47,078 nt of DNA. It comes from RPRI01 sp051233685 (GTDB lineage: Bacteria > Desulfobacterota > Desulfobacteria > Desulfobacterales > RPRI01). The stretch is from contig NZ_JBAMMY010000286.1 of the NCBI RefSeq assembly GCF_051233685.1, positions 1 to 47,078 of the forward strand. The letters are read 5' to 3'. Positions 7,458 through 15,585 of this stretch are shown piece after piece. The position numbers and the translations under genes were made by a program. Below the pieces are notes generated by a model. The model saw only the letters and a list, made by a program, of their open reading frames with translations, was not told where the DNA came from and did no database searches. Position 1 is the stretch's first letter; every line of letters starts with the position of its first letter.

Positions 7458-10400
7458 TTATACTTTTCCGGTTTTTTTTCTGTGATATTTTCCGTTTCCG
7501 TTATTGTAATTTTCTGTCTGGTGTTCAACCGGGGTGCAGATACTTTCAACAGCACGGTATCCCAGAAGTTCATTTACTTCCTTTTCAAGCAAAAAGCCGG
7601 GTTTTATTTTCATTGTATCCGGAAGCGCTATGGAAACGTCGGATTTGCCGGGATCTATTAAATGGACAAAACCTTTCGACAAACCCGAATGATTAGTAAT
7701 GATGTTTTTAAGTTGTAAAATCGAATCTGTTGCCGATAAAGAAATGTCGATATTAAAATGTATTTCGGATGTCCATGCCTCTTCAACCTTTGCAAACGGG
7801 ACAATGGTGTCGGCAAGCACTTTTAACGATTTCTCATCTTTCTGAATCTTGCCCTGGATGATGATGGGTTTATCTGCAGCAAGGACATCAACAGCCAAAG
7901 AGTACACTGAAGGGAAAACCGTGGTCTCAATGCTGCCAATCATATCTTCCGTAACAACATAAGCCATGTCATCCCCTTTTCGGGTTTTAATGATTTTTAT
8001 ATTTGTTATTATTCCGCCGAACCTTGCGATTTCGCCGTCATTCATATCTTTTATGGCAAGAGAATCAGTATTGGTATATTTTGCAATAAGTTCCTTGTAC
8101 TTGTTCAGCGGATGTCCTGTAATATAAAACCCCAGATATTCTTTTTCAAAAGCAAGAAGTTCTTTTTCATTCCATTCGTCAATTTCCGGTATCCTGGGGA
8201 TATCCTGAAATGATTCATTTTCCGTCATTTCTCCGAACAAACCTATCTGTGGACTGTTTTTTTCCCGCTGAACCCGCTGTCCGTATTCTACAGCATCGTC
8301 AAGTATGGCCATCATTCTTGACCTGAATGTCCCTGTTGAATCAAAGGCTCCGCATTTTATCAGGCTTTCTATAACTCGTTTATTGACTTTTTTAAGATCA
8401 ACCCGTTCGCAAAAATTAAACAAAGAGGTGAATTTATCCTTATTTCTCGTTTCAATAACGGCTTCGATAGCGTTTTCACCAACATTTTTGACCGCAACAA
8501 GTCCGAACCTTATATTACGGTCACTAACCGAAAAATCCCTGTCGCTTTCATTTATATCAGGGGGAAGAACAGACACTCCATTGCTGGAACATTCGGAAAT
8601 ATACTTTACAACGCTGTCTGTTGAGCCCATTTCACTGGTTAATAACGAGGCCATGAACTCAACCTGATAGTGCGTCTTCAAATATGCGGTCTGATAGGCA
8701 ATCAGGGCATACGCTGCACTGTGGGACTTGTTAAATCCGTAACCGCCGAATTTATCAATAAGACTGAAAAGTGTATCGGCTTTTTCTTTCGGAACACCGT
8801 TTGCTGTTGCGCCGCTGACAAAGCGTTCCCTTTGCGCAGCCATAATTTCCACGATTTTTTTACCCATAGCCTTTCTAAGATCATCTGCTTCAGCCATGGA
8901 ATAGCCTGCTATGACCCCGGCAATTTTCATTACCTGTTCCTGGTAAACTATAACTCCGTAAGTTTCTTTAAGTATGGGTTCAAGTTCCGGCACAAGGTAT
9001 TCAACGGATTTCCTGCCATGCTTTCTTTCCACATAATCATCGATCATTCCGCTTTCGATTGGTCCGGGTCTGTACAGAGCTACAAGCGCAGTTATATCTT
9101 CAAAGTTTTCAGGCCGGACCCTTTTAAGAAGCTCCTTCATGCCTTTGCTTTCAAGCTGGAATACTCCTGTTGTATTTCCTTCTGCAAGCAGCCGGTATGT
9201 GGCCTGATCAGTAAGGTCAAGACTGTCAATATCCGGCGGAGAGTTGCCCTGCTTTGAAATCAGGGAAAGTGTATTAGCAATTACGGTAAGATTGCGAAGC
9301 CCCAGAAAATCGAACTTGACAAGCCCTATCTTTTCAACCCGCTTCATGTCAAACTGCGTAACAAGTTCGCCGTTTTTGCCCCTGTAAAGAGGAAGATATT
9401 CGTCAAGCGGCTTGTCTGAAATAACAACTCCGGCAGCATGTGTTGACGCATGGCGGGTCAAACCTTCAAGTGTCCGGCAAATAGTAATCAATTCTGCGAT
9501 ATCGGATCGTTGTCTGGCAAGTTCGGAAAGCCTTGGCTCCTGTGTTAAGGCATCATCAAGACTTATATTTAAAACATCCGGAATCATCTTTGCTATTTCA
9601 TCAATTTCGCGCAAGGGAATATCTAATGCGCGCCCCACATCACGTATTACGGCTCTGGTTTTCATCGATCCGAATGTAGTAATCTGAGAAACACGATTTT
9701 CACCGTATTTTTCAACAACATACTTTAATACTTTGTCCCGTCCGTTTATACAGAAATCAACATCAATATCCGGCATGCTTTTACGTGCCGGGTTTAAAAA
9801 ACGTTCAAAAATAAGGCCATGTTCGATCGGGTCAAGGTTGGTAATGCCAAGTGAGTATGCTACAAGACTTCCGGCAGCAGACCCTCTGCCAGGACCGACA
9901 GGGATATTATTGTCTTTTGCGTACTTAATAAAATCTGCAACAATCAGAAAATATCCCGGAAAACCCATCGAGATAATGACTGACATTTCATGCTTCAGGC
10001 GTTGTCTGTACAGGTTTTCGTCTATAGCAGGATTTTTGGATTTGATTTTAGCAAAAACCCGCTCAAAGCCATGCAAAACTTTTTGTTCCAGAAGCTCTTG
10101 TTCGGTATTTCCTTCGATGGCAGTATATAAAGGGAAATGGTAGTTGTTAAAATCCATATCGATATTGCATCTTTTTGCAATATCTGCTGTATTTTTAATT
10201 GCATCGGGGGTTGAGGCGAAAAAATTGTTCATCTCCTCGCCTGATTTGAAATAAAGCTGATCGGTTTCAAATTTAAAATGGGATGGATCTTGAACTGTTT
10301 TTCCTGTTTGTATGCACAAAAGAATTTCATGCGCACGCGCATCTTCCTTATTAAGATAATGGCAGTCATTGGTTGCGACAAGAGGTATGGATAGCCTGTT

Positions 10401-10994
10401 TCCCATATCAACAAGAGCTTCATTTATCTTATTTTGAATTTCCATCCCATTATTCTGAAGTTCAAGATAAAAATTATTTTCCCCGAACAAACCCTGATAA
10501 AAACGTGCGGCATTATCTGCTTCCTTGATATTGCCTTCGCCTATAAGCATAGGAATTTCGCCATGAAGGCATGCTGAAAGAGCAATCAGACCCCTGCTGT
10601 ATTTCTGCAGCACCTCTTTGTCTATGCGAGGCTTATAGTAAAATCCTTCCAGCTGGGCAATTGAAGCAAGTTTGCAAAGATTCCTGTAGCCTTCGTTATT
10701 TTCAGCAAGAAGTATAAGGTGGGAAAGCCTTTTGCCGTCTTGAGAAGTTTTATCTGTCAGTTTGCGTGGCGCCAGGTAACATTCGCATCCTATTATAGGT
10801 TTTATATTGTTATCTGTCGCGTTTAAATAAAATTCCAGGGCTCCGAACATGCTGCCGTGATCGGTTATTGCGACTGAATCCATACCAAAATCACGCACAC
10901 GATTAAAAAGATGCTTGAACCTTATAGCTCCGTCAAGAAGGCTGTATTGGGTATGAACATGAAGATGAACGAATGGATAAGATATATTTGACAT
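7458..10994 (-). CDS. dnaE: DNA polymerase III alpha subunit
   Basis: A 1178-residue replicative polymerase, the usual length for DnaE1. The N-terminal PHP domain starts FVHLHVHTQYSLLDGA. The polymerase core shows GPGRGSAAGSLVAY and the catalytic acidic motif PDIDVDFC (about 400-410), then THAAGVVISD. The helix-hairpin-helix and OB-fold regions follow (FGGIITNIKIIKTRKGD near residue 1000). The last about 20 residues are a basic low-complexity tail. A heptad repeat occupies the 5' leader, and no strong Shine-Dalgarno is visible. Confidence 0.97.
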   Translation of the reverse strand: MSNISYPFVHLHVHTQYSLLDGAIRFKHLFNRVRDFGMDSVAITDHGSMFGALEFYLNATDNNIKPIIGCECYLAPRKLTDKTSQDGKRLSHLILLAENNEGYRNLCKLASIAQLEGFYYKPRIDKEVLQKYSRGLIALSACLHGEIPMLIGEGNIKEADNAARFYQGLFGENNFYLELQNNGMEIQNKINEALVDMGNRLSIPLVATNDCHYLNKEDARAHEILLCIQTGKTVQDPSHFKFETDQLYFKSGEEMNNFFASTPDAIKNTADIAKRCNIDMDFNNYHFPLYTAIEGNTEQELLEQKVLHGFERVFAKIKSKNPAIDENLYRQRLKHEMSVIISMGFPGYFLIVADFIKYAKDNNIPVGPGRGSAAGSLVAYSLGITNLDPIEHGLIFERFLNPARKSMPDIDVDFCINGRDKVLKYVVEKYGENRVSQITTFGSMKTRAVIRDVGRALDIPLREIDEIAKMIPDVLNISLDDALTQEPRLSELARQRSDIAELITICRTLEGLTRHASTHAAGVVISDKPLDEYLPLYRGKNGELVTQFDMKRVEKIGLVKFDFLGLRNLTVIANTLSLISKQGNSPPDIDSLDLTDQATYRLLAEGNTTGVFQLESKGMKELLKRVRPENFEDITALVALYRPGPIESGMIDDYVERKHGRKSVEYLVPELEPILKETYGVIVYQEQVMKIAGVIAGYSMAEADDLRKAMGKKIVEIMAAQRERFVSGATANGVPKEKADTLFSLIDKFGGYGFNKSHSAAYALIAYQTAYLKTHYQVEFMASLLTSEMGSTDSVVKYISECSSNGVSVLPPDINESDRDFSVSDRNIRFGLVAVKNVGENAIEAVIETRNKDKFTSLFNFCERVDLKKVNKRVIESLIKCGAFDSTGTFRSRMMAILDDAVEYGQRVQREKNSPQIGLFGEMTENESFQDIPRIPEIDEWNEKELLAFEKEYLGFYITGHPLNKYKELIAKYTNTDSLAIKDMNDGEIARFGGIITNIKIIKTRKGDDMAYVVTEDMIGSIETTVFPSVYSLAVDVLAADKPIIIQGKIQKDEKSLKVLADTIVPFAKVEEAWTSEIHFNIDISLSATDSILQLKNIITNHSGLSKGFVHLIDPGKSDVSIALPDTMKIKPGFLLEKEVNELLGYRAVESICTPVEHQTENYNNGNGKYHRKKTGKV

Positions 10995-11004
10995 TATAAA
11001 ATTG

Positions 11005-11039
11005 GTGTTAGGTGTTAAGTGTTAGGCGTTAAGTTTTAA
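11005..11039. repeat. Heptad array upstream of dnaE
   Basis: Five in-phase heptamers: GTGTTAG, GTGTTAA, GTGTTAG, GCGTTAA, GTTTTAA. They fill most of the 83-bp spacer between guaB and dnaE, which are transcribed in the same direction, and lie in the dnaE leader. Confidence 0.6.
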
Positions 11040-11077
11040 ATGCTGCCGGCTTTCAACTATTTCCTGTAAACGGTTAT

Positions 11078-12541
11078 TCAATCCAGTCTGTAATTGGGTG
11101 CTTCTTTAGTAATAATTACATCATGAACATGACTCTCTCTTAATCCTGCGGCGCTTATCTTCACAAATTTTGCTTTTTCCCTTAATTCTTTCAGATCCCG
11201 GCATCCAACATATCCCATTCCGGCCTTAAGTCCTCCGATAAGTTGTAAAATGTTTGCCGAAAGAGAGCCTCTGTAAGGAACACGTCCCACAATTCCTTCA
11301 GGAACAAGTTTGTCGTCCTGTTCCTGATGTTCCTGGTGATATCTGTCTTTGCTTCCGGATTTCATAGCTTCAATGGATCCCATGCCTCTGTAAACCTTAT
11401 ACGTTCTTCCCTGGAAAAAGATTGATTCACCAGGGCTTTCCTCTGTTCCGGCAAATAATCCGCCGATCATGATTACGTGTGCGCCAGCTCCTATTGCCTT
11501 AGTAATATCTCCTGAAAATTTGATACCCCCGTCGGCAATAAGCGGAATTCCCGTTTTATCCGCAACCTTTCTGCAGTTTAATATTGCCGTTAACTGAGGT
11601 ACTCCGGCTCCGGCAACTATACGGGTTGTACAAATGGAGCCCGGTCCGATCCCGATTTTTACCCCATCCGCTCCGGCATTAACAAGAGCGCTTGCTCCTT
11701 TTTCCGTTGCAATATTTCCGGCAATCAGTTCAATGTCTTTAAAAGTGCTTTTTAAACTCTTTACAGCTTCTATAACATTTTTTGTATGGCCATGGGCAGT
11801 ATCAATCAGAATTACATCGGCACCGGCGCCCAGAAGTTTTTCAGATCGCTCTATCATATCAGGCCCAACACCAATAGCAGCTCCGACTCTGAGTCTTCCC
11901 ATTTTATCTTTGCAGGCATTGGGATATTTTTTGATTTTCTCAATATCTTTAATGGTTATCATACCTACAAGACGGCCTTTTTTATCAACTACAAGAAGTT
12001 TTTCGATTCTGTGCTCATGTAACAGTTTCTTGGAATCTTCCAGTGAGATGCCCTCAGAAACTGTAACAAGATTATCCTTTGTCATTACATCACAGACTTT
12101 CTTGTCAAGATTTGTCTCAAAACGCAGGTCCCTGTTGGTTACTATTCCAACAAGTTTGTCACCTTTTGTGACGGGCACGCCTGAAATTCTGTATTCTTCC
12201 ATTAATTTTACAACTTCACGAACCTTATGATCAGGATTTATCGTTATAGGGTCTACGATCATGCCGCTTTCCGACTTTTTGACTTTATCAACTTCGATAG
12301 CCTGGTTTTTTATACTCATGTTTCTATGGATAAACCCGATTCCACCTTCTCTGGCCATGCTTATAGCTGTCTGCGATTCGGTTACCGTATCCATGGCTGC
12401 ACTAACAATCGGAATATTTAATGTAATATTTTTGGTCAATTGTGTGGTAGTATTGATATCTTTTGGCAGCACATCAGAATAGTTCGGGACGAGTAAAACA
12501 TCGTCAAAAGAATAGGCTTCCTCAATTTCTGTTTTTAACAT
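11078..12541 (-). CDS. guaB: Inosine-5'-monophosphate dehydrogenase
   Basis: Oxidises IMP to XMP with NAD+, the first committed step of GMP synthesis. The catalytic cysteine lies in GPGSICTTR (about residue 300). Two CBS domains occupy about residues 90-205 (ISGVPVTKGDKLVGIVTNRD and the paired repeat), and the C-terminal flap contains YRGMGS. I place the start at the ATG at 12541 (487 residues), because the GGAGGA ribosome site lies 4-10 nt ahead of it. An alternative in-frame GTG at 12553 overlaps that ribosome site and is unlikely. Confidence 0.96.
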   Translation of the reverse strand: MLKTEIEEAYSFDDVLLVPNYSDVLPKDINTTTQLTKNITLNIPIVSAAMDTVTESQTAISMAREGGIGFIHRNMSIKNQAIEVDKVKKSESGMIVDPITINPDHKVREVVKLMEEYRISGVPVTKGDKLVGIVTNRDLRFETNLDKKVCDVMTKDNLVTVSEGISLEDSKKLLHEHRIEKLLVVDKKGRLVGMITIKDIEKIKKYPNACKDKMGRLRVGAAIGVGPDMIERSEKLLGAGADVILIDTAHGHTKNVIEAVKSLKSTFKDIELIAGNIATEKGASALVNAGADGVKIGIGPGSICTTRIVAGAGVPQLTAILNCRKVADKTGIPLIADGGIKFSGDITKAIGAGAHVIMIGGLFAGTEESPGESIFFQGRTYKVYRGMGSIEAMKSGSKDRYHQEHQEQDDKLVPEGIVGRVPYRGSLSANILQLIGGLKAGMGYVGCRDLKELREKAKFVKISAAGLRESHVHDVIITKEAPNYRLD

Positions 12542-12773
12542 GAGTTCCTCCACAATAACTGAGATATTGCTAAGTTGTAATATATTATTTATTAAAACTG
12601 CAGGAATGGCGAGCCCATTGTGTGAAATTTATTTTAGCGCTATCCTCAAAATGGTCAATCTTTTCCTGCGGTGATGTTCCCATATTCCTTCCTTAAATGT
12701 GTTGAGGGCCGGAAGGGATTTTATAAATTTTTATTATTATCAGTATGGGGTATTTTTGGCAAGATTAAATTTC

Positions 12774-12802
12774 TTTGCTTTGCAGTGAAACTACGGTATA
12801 AT
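12774..12802 (+). promoter_or_regulatory. Sigma-70-type promoter of tsaC
   Basis: A perfect TATAAT at 12797-12802, with TTGCTT (12775-12780) 16 bp upstream as a weak -35, gives a 5' leader of about 40 nt to the tsaC ATG. The region lies between the divergent guaB and tsaC genes. Confidence 0.5.
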
Positions 12803-12846
12803 GAACAATAAATAATCGTTATTAATTAATAAATAAAAGAGCAAAT

Positions 12847-13452
12847 ATGCTTATTGAAATCAATCCTGTAAATCCTCAGAAACGTCTTATCAGCAAGGTA
12901 ATCGATATACTTAAAAAAGACGGAGTGATAGCTTATCCGACCGATACATATTACGGAATAGGCTGCGATATAATGAATAAAAAGGCTATTGAGAAAATAT
13001 ATTTATTAAAACAAAGAGAAAAGAACAGTCCTTTCAGTTTCATGTGTTCCGGACTAAAAAATATCAGCGATTATGCCAAGGTATCAAACTATGCATACAA
13101 GACGATGAAACGACTTTTACCGGGGCCTTACACTTTTGTGCTTGAAGGATCAAAACTGGTGCCAAAAATTATGCTTACAAACCGGAAAACGGCAGGAATA
13201 AGGGTTCCAAACAATATAATTTGCCTTGCACTTGTTGAAGAGCTTGGAAACCCTATTATTACAACCAGCGCGACCATGCCGGATGGTACTGTCTTTGATA
13301 ACCCCTCTTTGATACATGAATATTATAAAACACGAATCAACCTGGTAATAGATGGCGGTCCGGTTCCGGGGCAACCATCAAGTGTAGTTTCGCTGATTAA
13401 TGATATTCCTGAAGTGATTCGGCAGGGGATTGGAGATGTGTCCATTCTGTGA
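12847..13452 (+). CDS. tsaC: Threonylcarbamoyl-AMP synthase (Sua5/YrdC/TsaC family)
   Basis: A 201-residue enzyme that makes threonylcarbamoyl-AMP from threonine, bicarbonate and ATP for the t6A modification of tRNAs. Family landmarks are IAYPTDTYYGIGCD (about 26-39), the KQREKNSPFSFMC nucleotide-binding stretch, LPGPYTFVLEG (about 91-101), TAGIRVPNN and PIITTSATMPDG. It is the short form without a Sua5 C-terminal domain. Its pathway partner TsaB is encoded at 18031. It is followed by a strong hairpin and has its own promoter. Confidence 0.92.
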   Translation: MLIEINPVNPQKRLISKVIDILKKDGVIAYPTDTYYGIGCDIMNKKAIEKIYLLKQREKNSPFSFMCSGLKNISDYAKVSNYAYKTMKRLLPGPYTFVLEGSKLVPKIMLTNRKTAGIRVPNNIICLALVEELGNPIITTSATMPDGTVFDNPSLIHEYYKTRINLVIDGGPVPGQPSSVVSLINDIPEVIRQGIGDVSIL

Positions 13453-13464
13453 TCCGGCTTTAAC

Positions 13465-13494
13465 CAAGGCCGGGGCTTATTTGCCCCGGCCTTG
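13465..13494 (+). terminator. Hairpin terminator after tsaC
   Basis: A 12-bp perfect GC-rich stem (CAAGGCCGGGGC with its complement) with the six-base loop TTATTT begins 12 nt after the tsaC stop. The following T tract is weak, so it may be only partly Rho-independent. Confidence 0.7.
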
Positions 13495-13590
13495 TTGATG
13501 GGCTTTAGATGATTGTGCAGAACAGTTTTAGGGGGGAGATGGTTGTTTTATCTAATGCAACATCCATAATATATTACTGATATTTAAGAT

Positions 13591-14061
13591 TTAATTCATA
13601 TTGCCGATACAGGGTTTATTCATCATACGCCCACGTCCTCGACCGCCAAAACCTCTGATCAAACTTGGATTTATATTTTTCATTTTTATCATATGATCAA
13701 GCCGTTTCTGGTCAAACTGAGATTTGAGTTCGGAAATTTCCTTCTGAATCTTTATTGCTTTTCCGGTATCAGTATCTTTTTTGGCAAGCTCGCTTTTTAA
13801 TTCAAGTTCTTTTGCATATATATCCTGCCTTAGCCCCTCGGTTGCCTTAAAAAATGCGTCGCGTTCCTCATTAACTTTTTTCATCTCATCATCACTTAGG
13901 TTTTTCATATAACAGGAACCGGGTCCATATCCTTTTGCGTTTCCTGGTTCATACCCTGTACCCTTTCCCGGGCCATATCCCATATCCTGGCCTGCAAAAG
14001 CGGTAATGCCAAAGGCAACGATTGCAAAAGTTAAAAAAATTGTCAGAAATTGTTTTTTCAT
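13591..14061 (-). CDS. Spy/CpxP/ZraP-like periplasmic protein
   Basis: A 156-residue secreted protein. The signal peptide (MKKQFLTIFLTFAIVAFGITAFA) is followed by a Gly/Pro/Tyr-rich stretch (GYGPGKGTGYEPG, about 28-48) and then an amphipathic helical region with LSDDEMKKV and LKSQFDQKRLDHMIKM, the helical-hairpin pattern of Spy/CpxP and heavy-metal sensor proteins. Such proteins act as periplasmic chaperones or metal-responsive stress factors; which applies here is open. The C-terminus has a GFGGRGRGRMM tail. An excellent AAGGAGGT ribosome site fixes the start. It appears monocistronic. Confidence 0.75.
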   Translation of the reverse strand: MKKQFLTIFLTFAIVAFGITAFAGQDMGYGPGKGTGYEPGNAKGYGPGSCYMKNLSDDEMKKVNEERDAFFKATEGLRQDIYAKELELKSELAKKDTDTGKAIKIQKEISELKSQFDQKRLDHMIKMKNINPSLIRGFGGRGRGRMMNKPCIGNMN

Positions 14062-14415
14062 AATACCTCCTTCTTTTAATATTTTTATTCCATTTATGAA
14101 AACGATATATAAAATTCATGATGTTCCGTTTTCCGTTGTTATTTTCTTGTTAAGCAACCTGCATGCCATTTCCTCTAAAGTCTTTTAAAAGTTTATAACA
14201 TGCTTAATAAATTGTGTTTTATATTAGTTTTTGAAAATGGTTTCTTGAAATAAGTGGTTTATGGGTAAGGTGTATGCATAATTTATGGATACAAAATAAT
14301 TTTTGGATACAAAATATCCAATGATATATGAACCGGGATTAAGAAAATGTTGATACGGCAGGAGACCGTAAAAAGAAAACGGGATCTTTTTCTGAAATAA
14401 TTATAAGACAAAAAT
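14062..14415. other. Intergenic region without gene
   Basis: No ORF with a ribosome site and no RNA gene is recognised. A direct repeat GGATACAAAATA occurs twice around 14283-14310. The right part is the 3' flank of the prepilin peptidase gene. Confidence 0.5.
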
Positions 14416-15192
14416 TTATATCAGTATATCAAAATACCATGAAATAATTTCTGTTCCAAAAAAGATATATAATATGGCGCCGATAGAAAGAAAAGGACCA
14501 AAGGGTACAGCCAGTTTCACACCTTTTTTTGTTTTAAGCATAACAGCAATTCCGGCAAGAGTTCCTGTTGCCGAAGCTATGAAAATTGTAAACAAAACTC
14601 CTTGCCACCCTGTAAAGGAACCAATCATTGCAAGAAGCTTTATGTCGCCGCCACCCATACCCTCTTTTTTTGTAATCAGATTGTATATCCATGCTACTGC
14701 AAACAGGCTTCCCCCACCAGCAAGAATCCCTATAATGGATTCTTTAAAATTTATTGATGGCAGAACAAGTGATGCAAGCAATATACCGATTGGTATACCT
14801 GGTAAAGATATTACATCAGGTATGATTTGGTGGTCCATATCGATAAAAGTAATTACAATGAGTGCTGAAGCAAAAGCGAAATATGCTAAAGCTTCAAAGC
14901 TAAGTCCGAATTTAATAAAACATGAAAGAGCGGCAATCCCGCTTATAAGTTCAACCATAGGGTAGCGCAACGAAATAGATATTTTACACTTTCTGCACTT
15001 ACCTCCGAGAAGTATGTAGCTAAATAAAGGAATATTGTCATAAAATTTTATAAGAGTATTGCAGCCGGGGCACATTGAACGGGGTGTAACAATAGATTTT
15101 GAAAGAGGAAGCCTGTATATGCATACATTCATAAAACTTCCTATGCAAAGCCCGAATATAAACGTTAAAACATGGATAATATAATTAGACAT
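14416..15192 (-). CDS. pilD: Prepilin leader peptidase / N-methyltransferase (type IV pilin peptidase)
   Basis: A polytopic inner-membrane aspartyl protease (A24) that cleaves and methylates type IV pilin-like precursors. It has the N-terminal four-cysteine zinc site (CPGC near residue 42 and CRKC near 67) of the bifunctional form, and the two catalytic aspartates in TFIDMDHQIIPD (about 115-126) and GMGGGDIKLLAMIG (about 180-190). About eight hydrophobic segments follow. I prefer the ATG at 15192 (258 residues), with GAAAG 6 nt upstream, over an in-frame TTG at 15198. No pilin genes are nearby. Confidence 0.93.
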   Translation of the reverse strand: MSNYIIHVLTFIFGLCIGSFMNVCIYRLPLSKSIVTPRSMCPGCNTLIKFYDNIPLFSYILLGGKCRKCKISISLRYPMVELISGIAALSCFIKFGLSFEALAYFAFASALIVITFIDMDHQIIPDVISLPGIPIGILLASLVLPSINFKESIIGILAGGGSLFAVAWIYNLITKKEGMGGGDIKLLAMIGSFTGWQGVLFTIFIASATGTLAGIAVMLKTKKGVKLAVPFGPFLSIGAILYIFFGTEIISWYFDILI

Positions 15193-15376
15193 AGCCAACT
15201 TTCATAAATATAACGATAATTGTTCGCCGGTTTTGCACACACCCTGGTTTAACTTATATGTCCGTTAAGTTTATCGGTATGTAACTTATGTATATTGAAT
15301 AAAAAAATCAAGCCTGTTATTGCTAAAATAAAATATTGTTATATATTTAAAAATCTGATTCATATAGTATGGATTC

Positions 15377-15502
15377 ATGAAAAGCCGCGAGACAGACGAC
15401 AGCGTTAACAGCTTAATATGCAAGGCATTAGAATCGCAAGGGATGCAGGCTGCTTATTTGTGTGATGCAATAACAAAAGACAAAGCGCAATTTAAGCTTT
15501 AA
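15377..15502 (+). CDS. Putative 41-residue small protein upstream of lon
   Basis: An ATG-initiated 41-codon ORF with a plausible mixed composition (begins MKSRETDDSV, ends DKAQFKL) and only a weak GGA ribosome site. Its stop lies inside the perfect stem-loop at 15487-15507, which is followed by a T tract, so ORF and terminator form a self-contained unit. I recognise no family. It could equally be a small RNA whose terminator is this hairpin. Confidence 0.3.
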   Translation: MKSRETDDSVNSLICKALESQGMQAAYLCDAITKDKAQFKL

Positions 15503-15514
15503 ATTGCAATTTTT
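15487..15514 (+). terminator. Rho-independent-like terminator before lon
   Basis: GCAATTTAA (15487-15495), loop GCT, and TTAAATTGC (15499-15507) form a perfect 9-bp stem followed by AATTTTT. It would end a short transcript starting upstream, about 70 bp before the lon start. Confidence 0.5.
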
Positions 15515-15585
15515 CCTTTAGTTAAATGTTAATTTGTATTAATAATTTTAAATTGTTATAGTTAATAAGATATGCAGGAGAAAAA

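Noticed and set aside
8670..10143. Long antisense ORFs within dnaE
   Set aside because: Mirror frames of a clear DNA polymerase gene.
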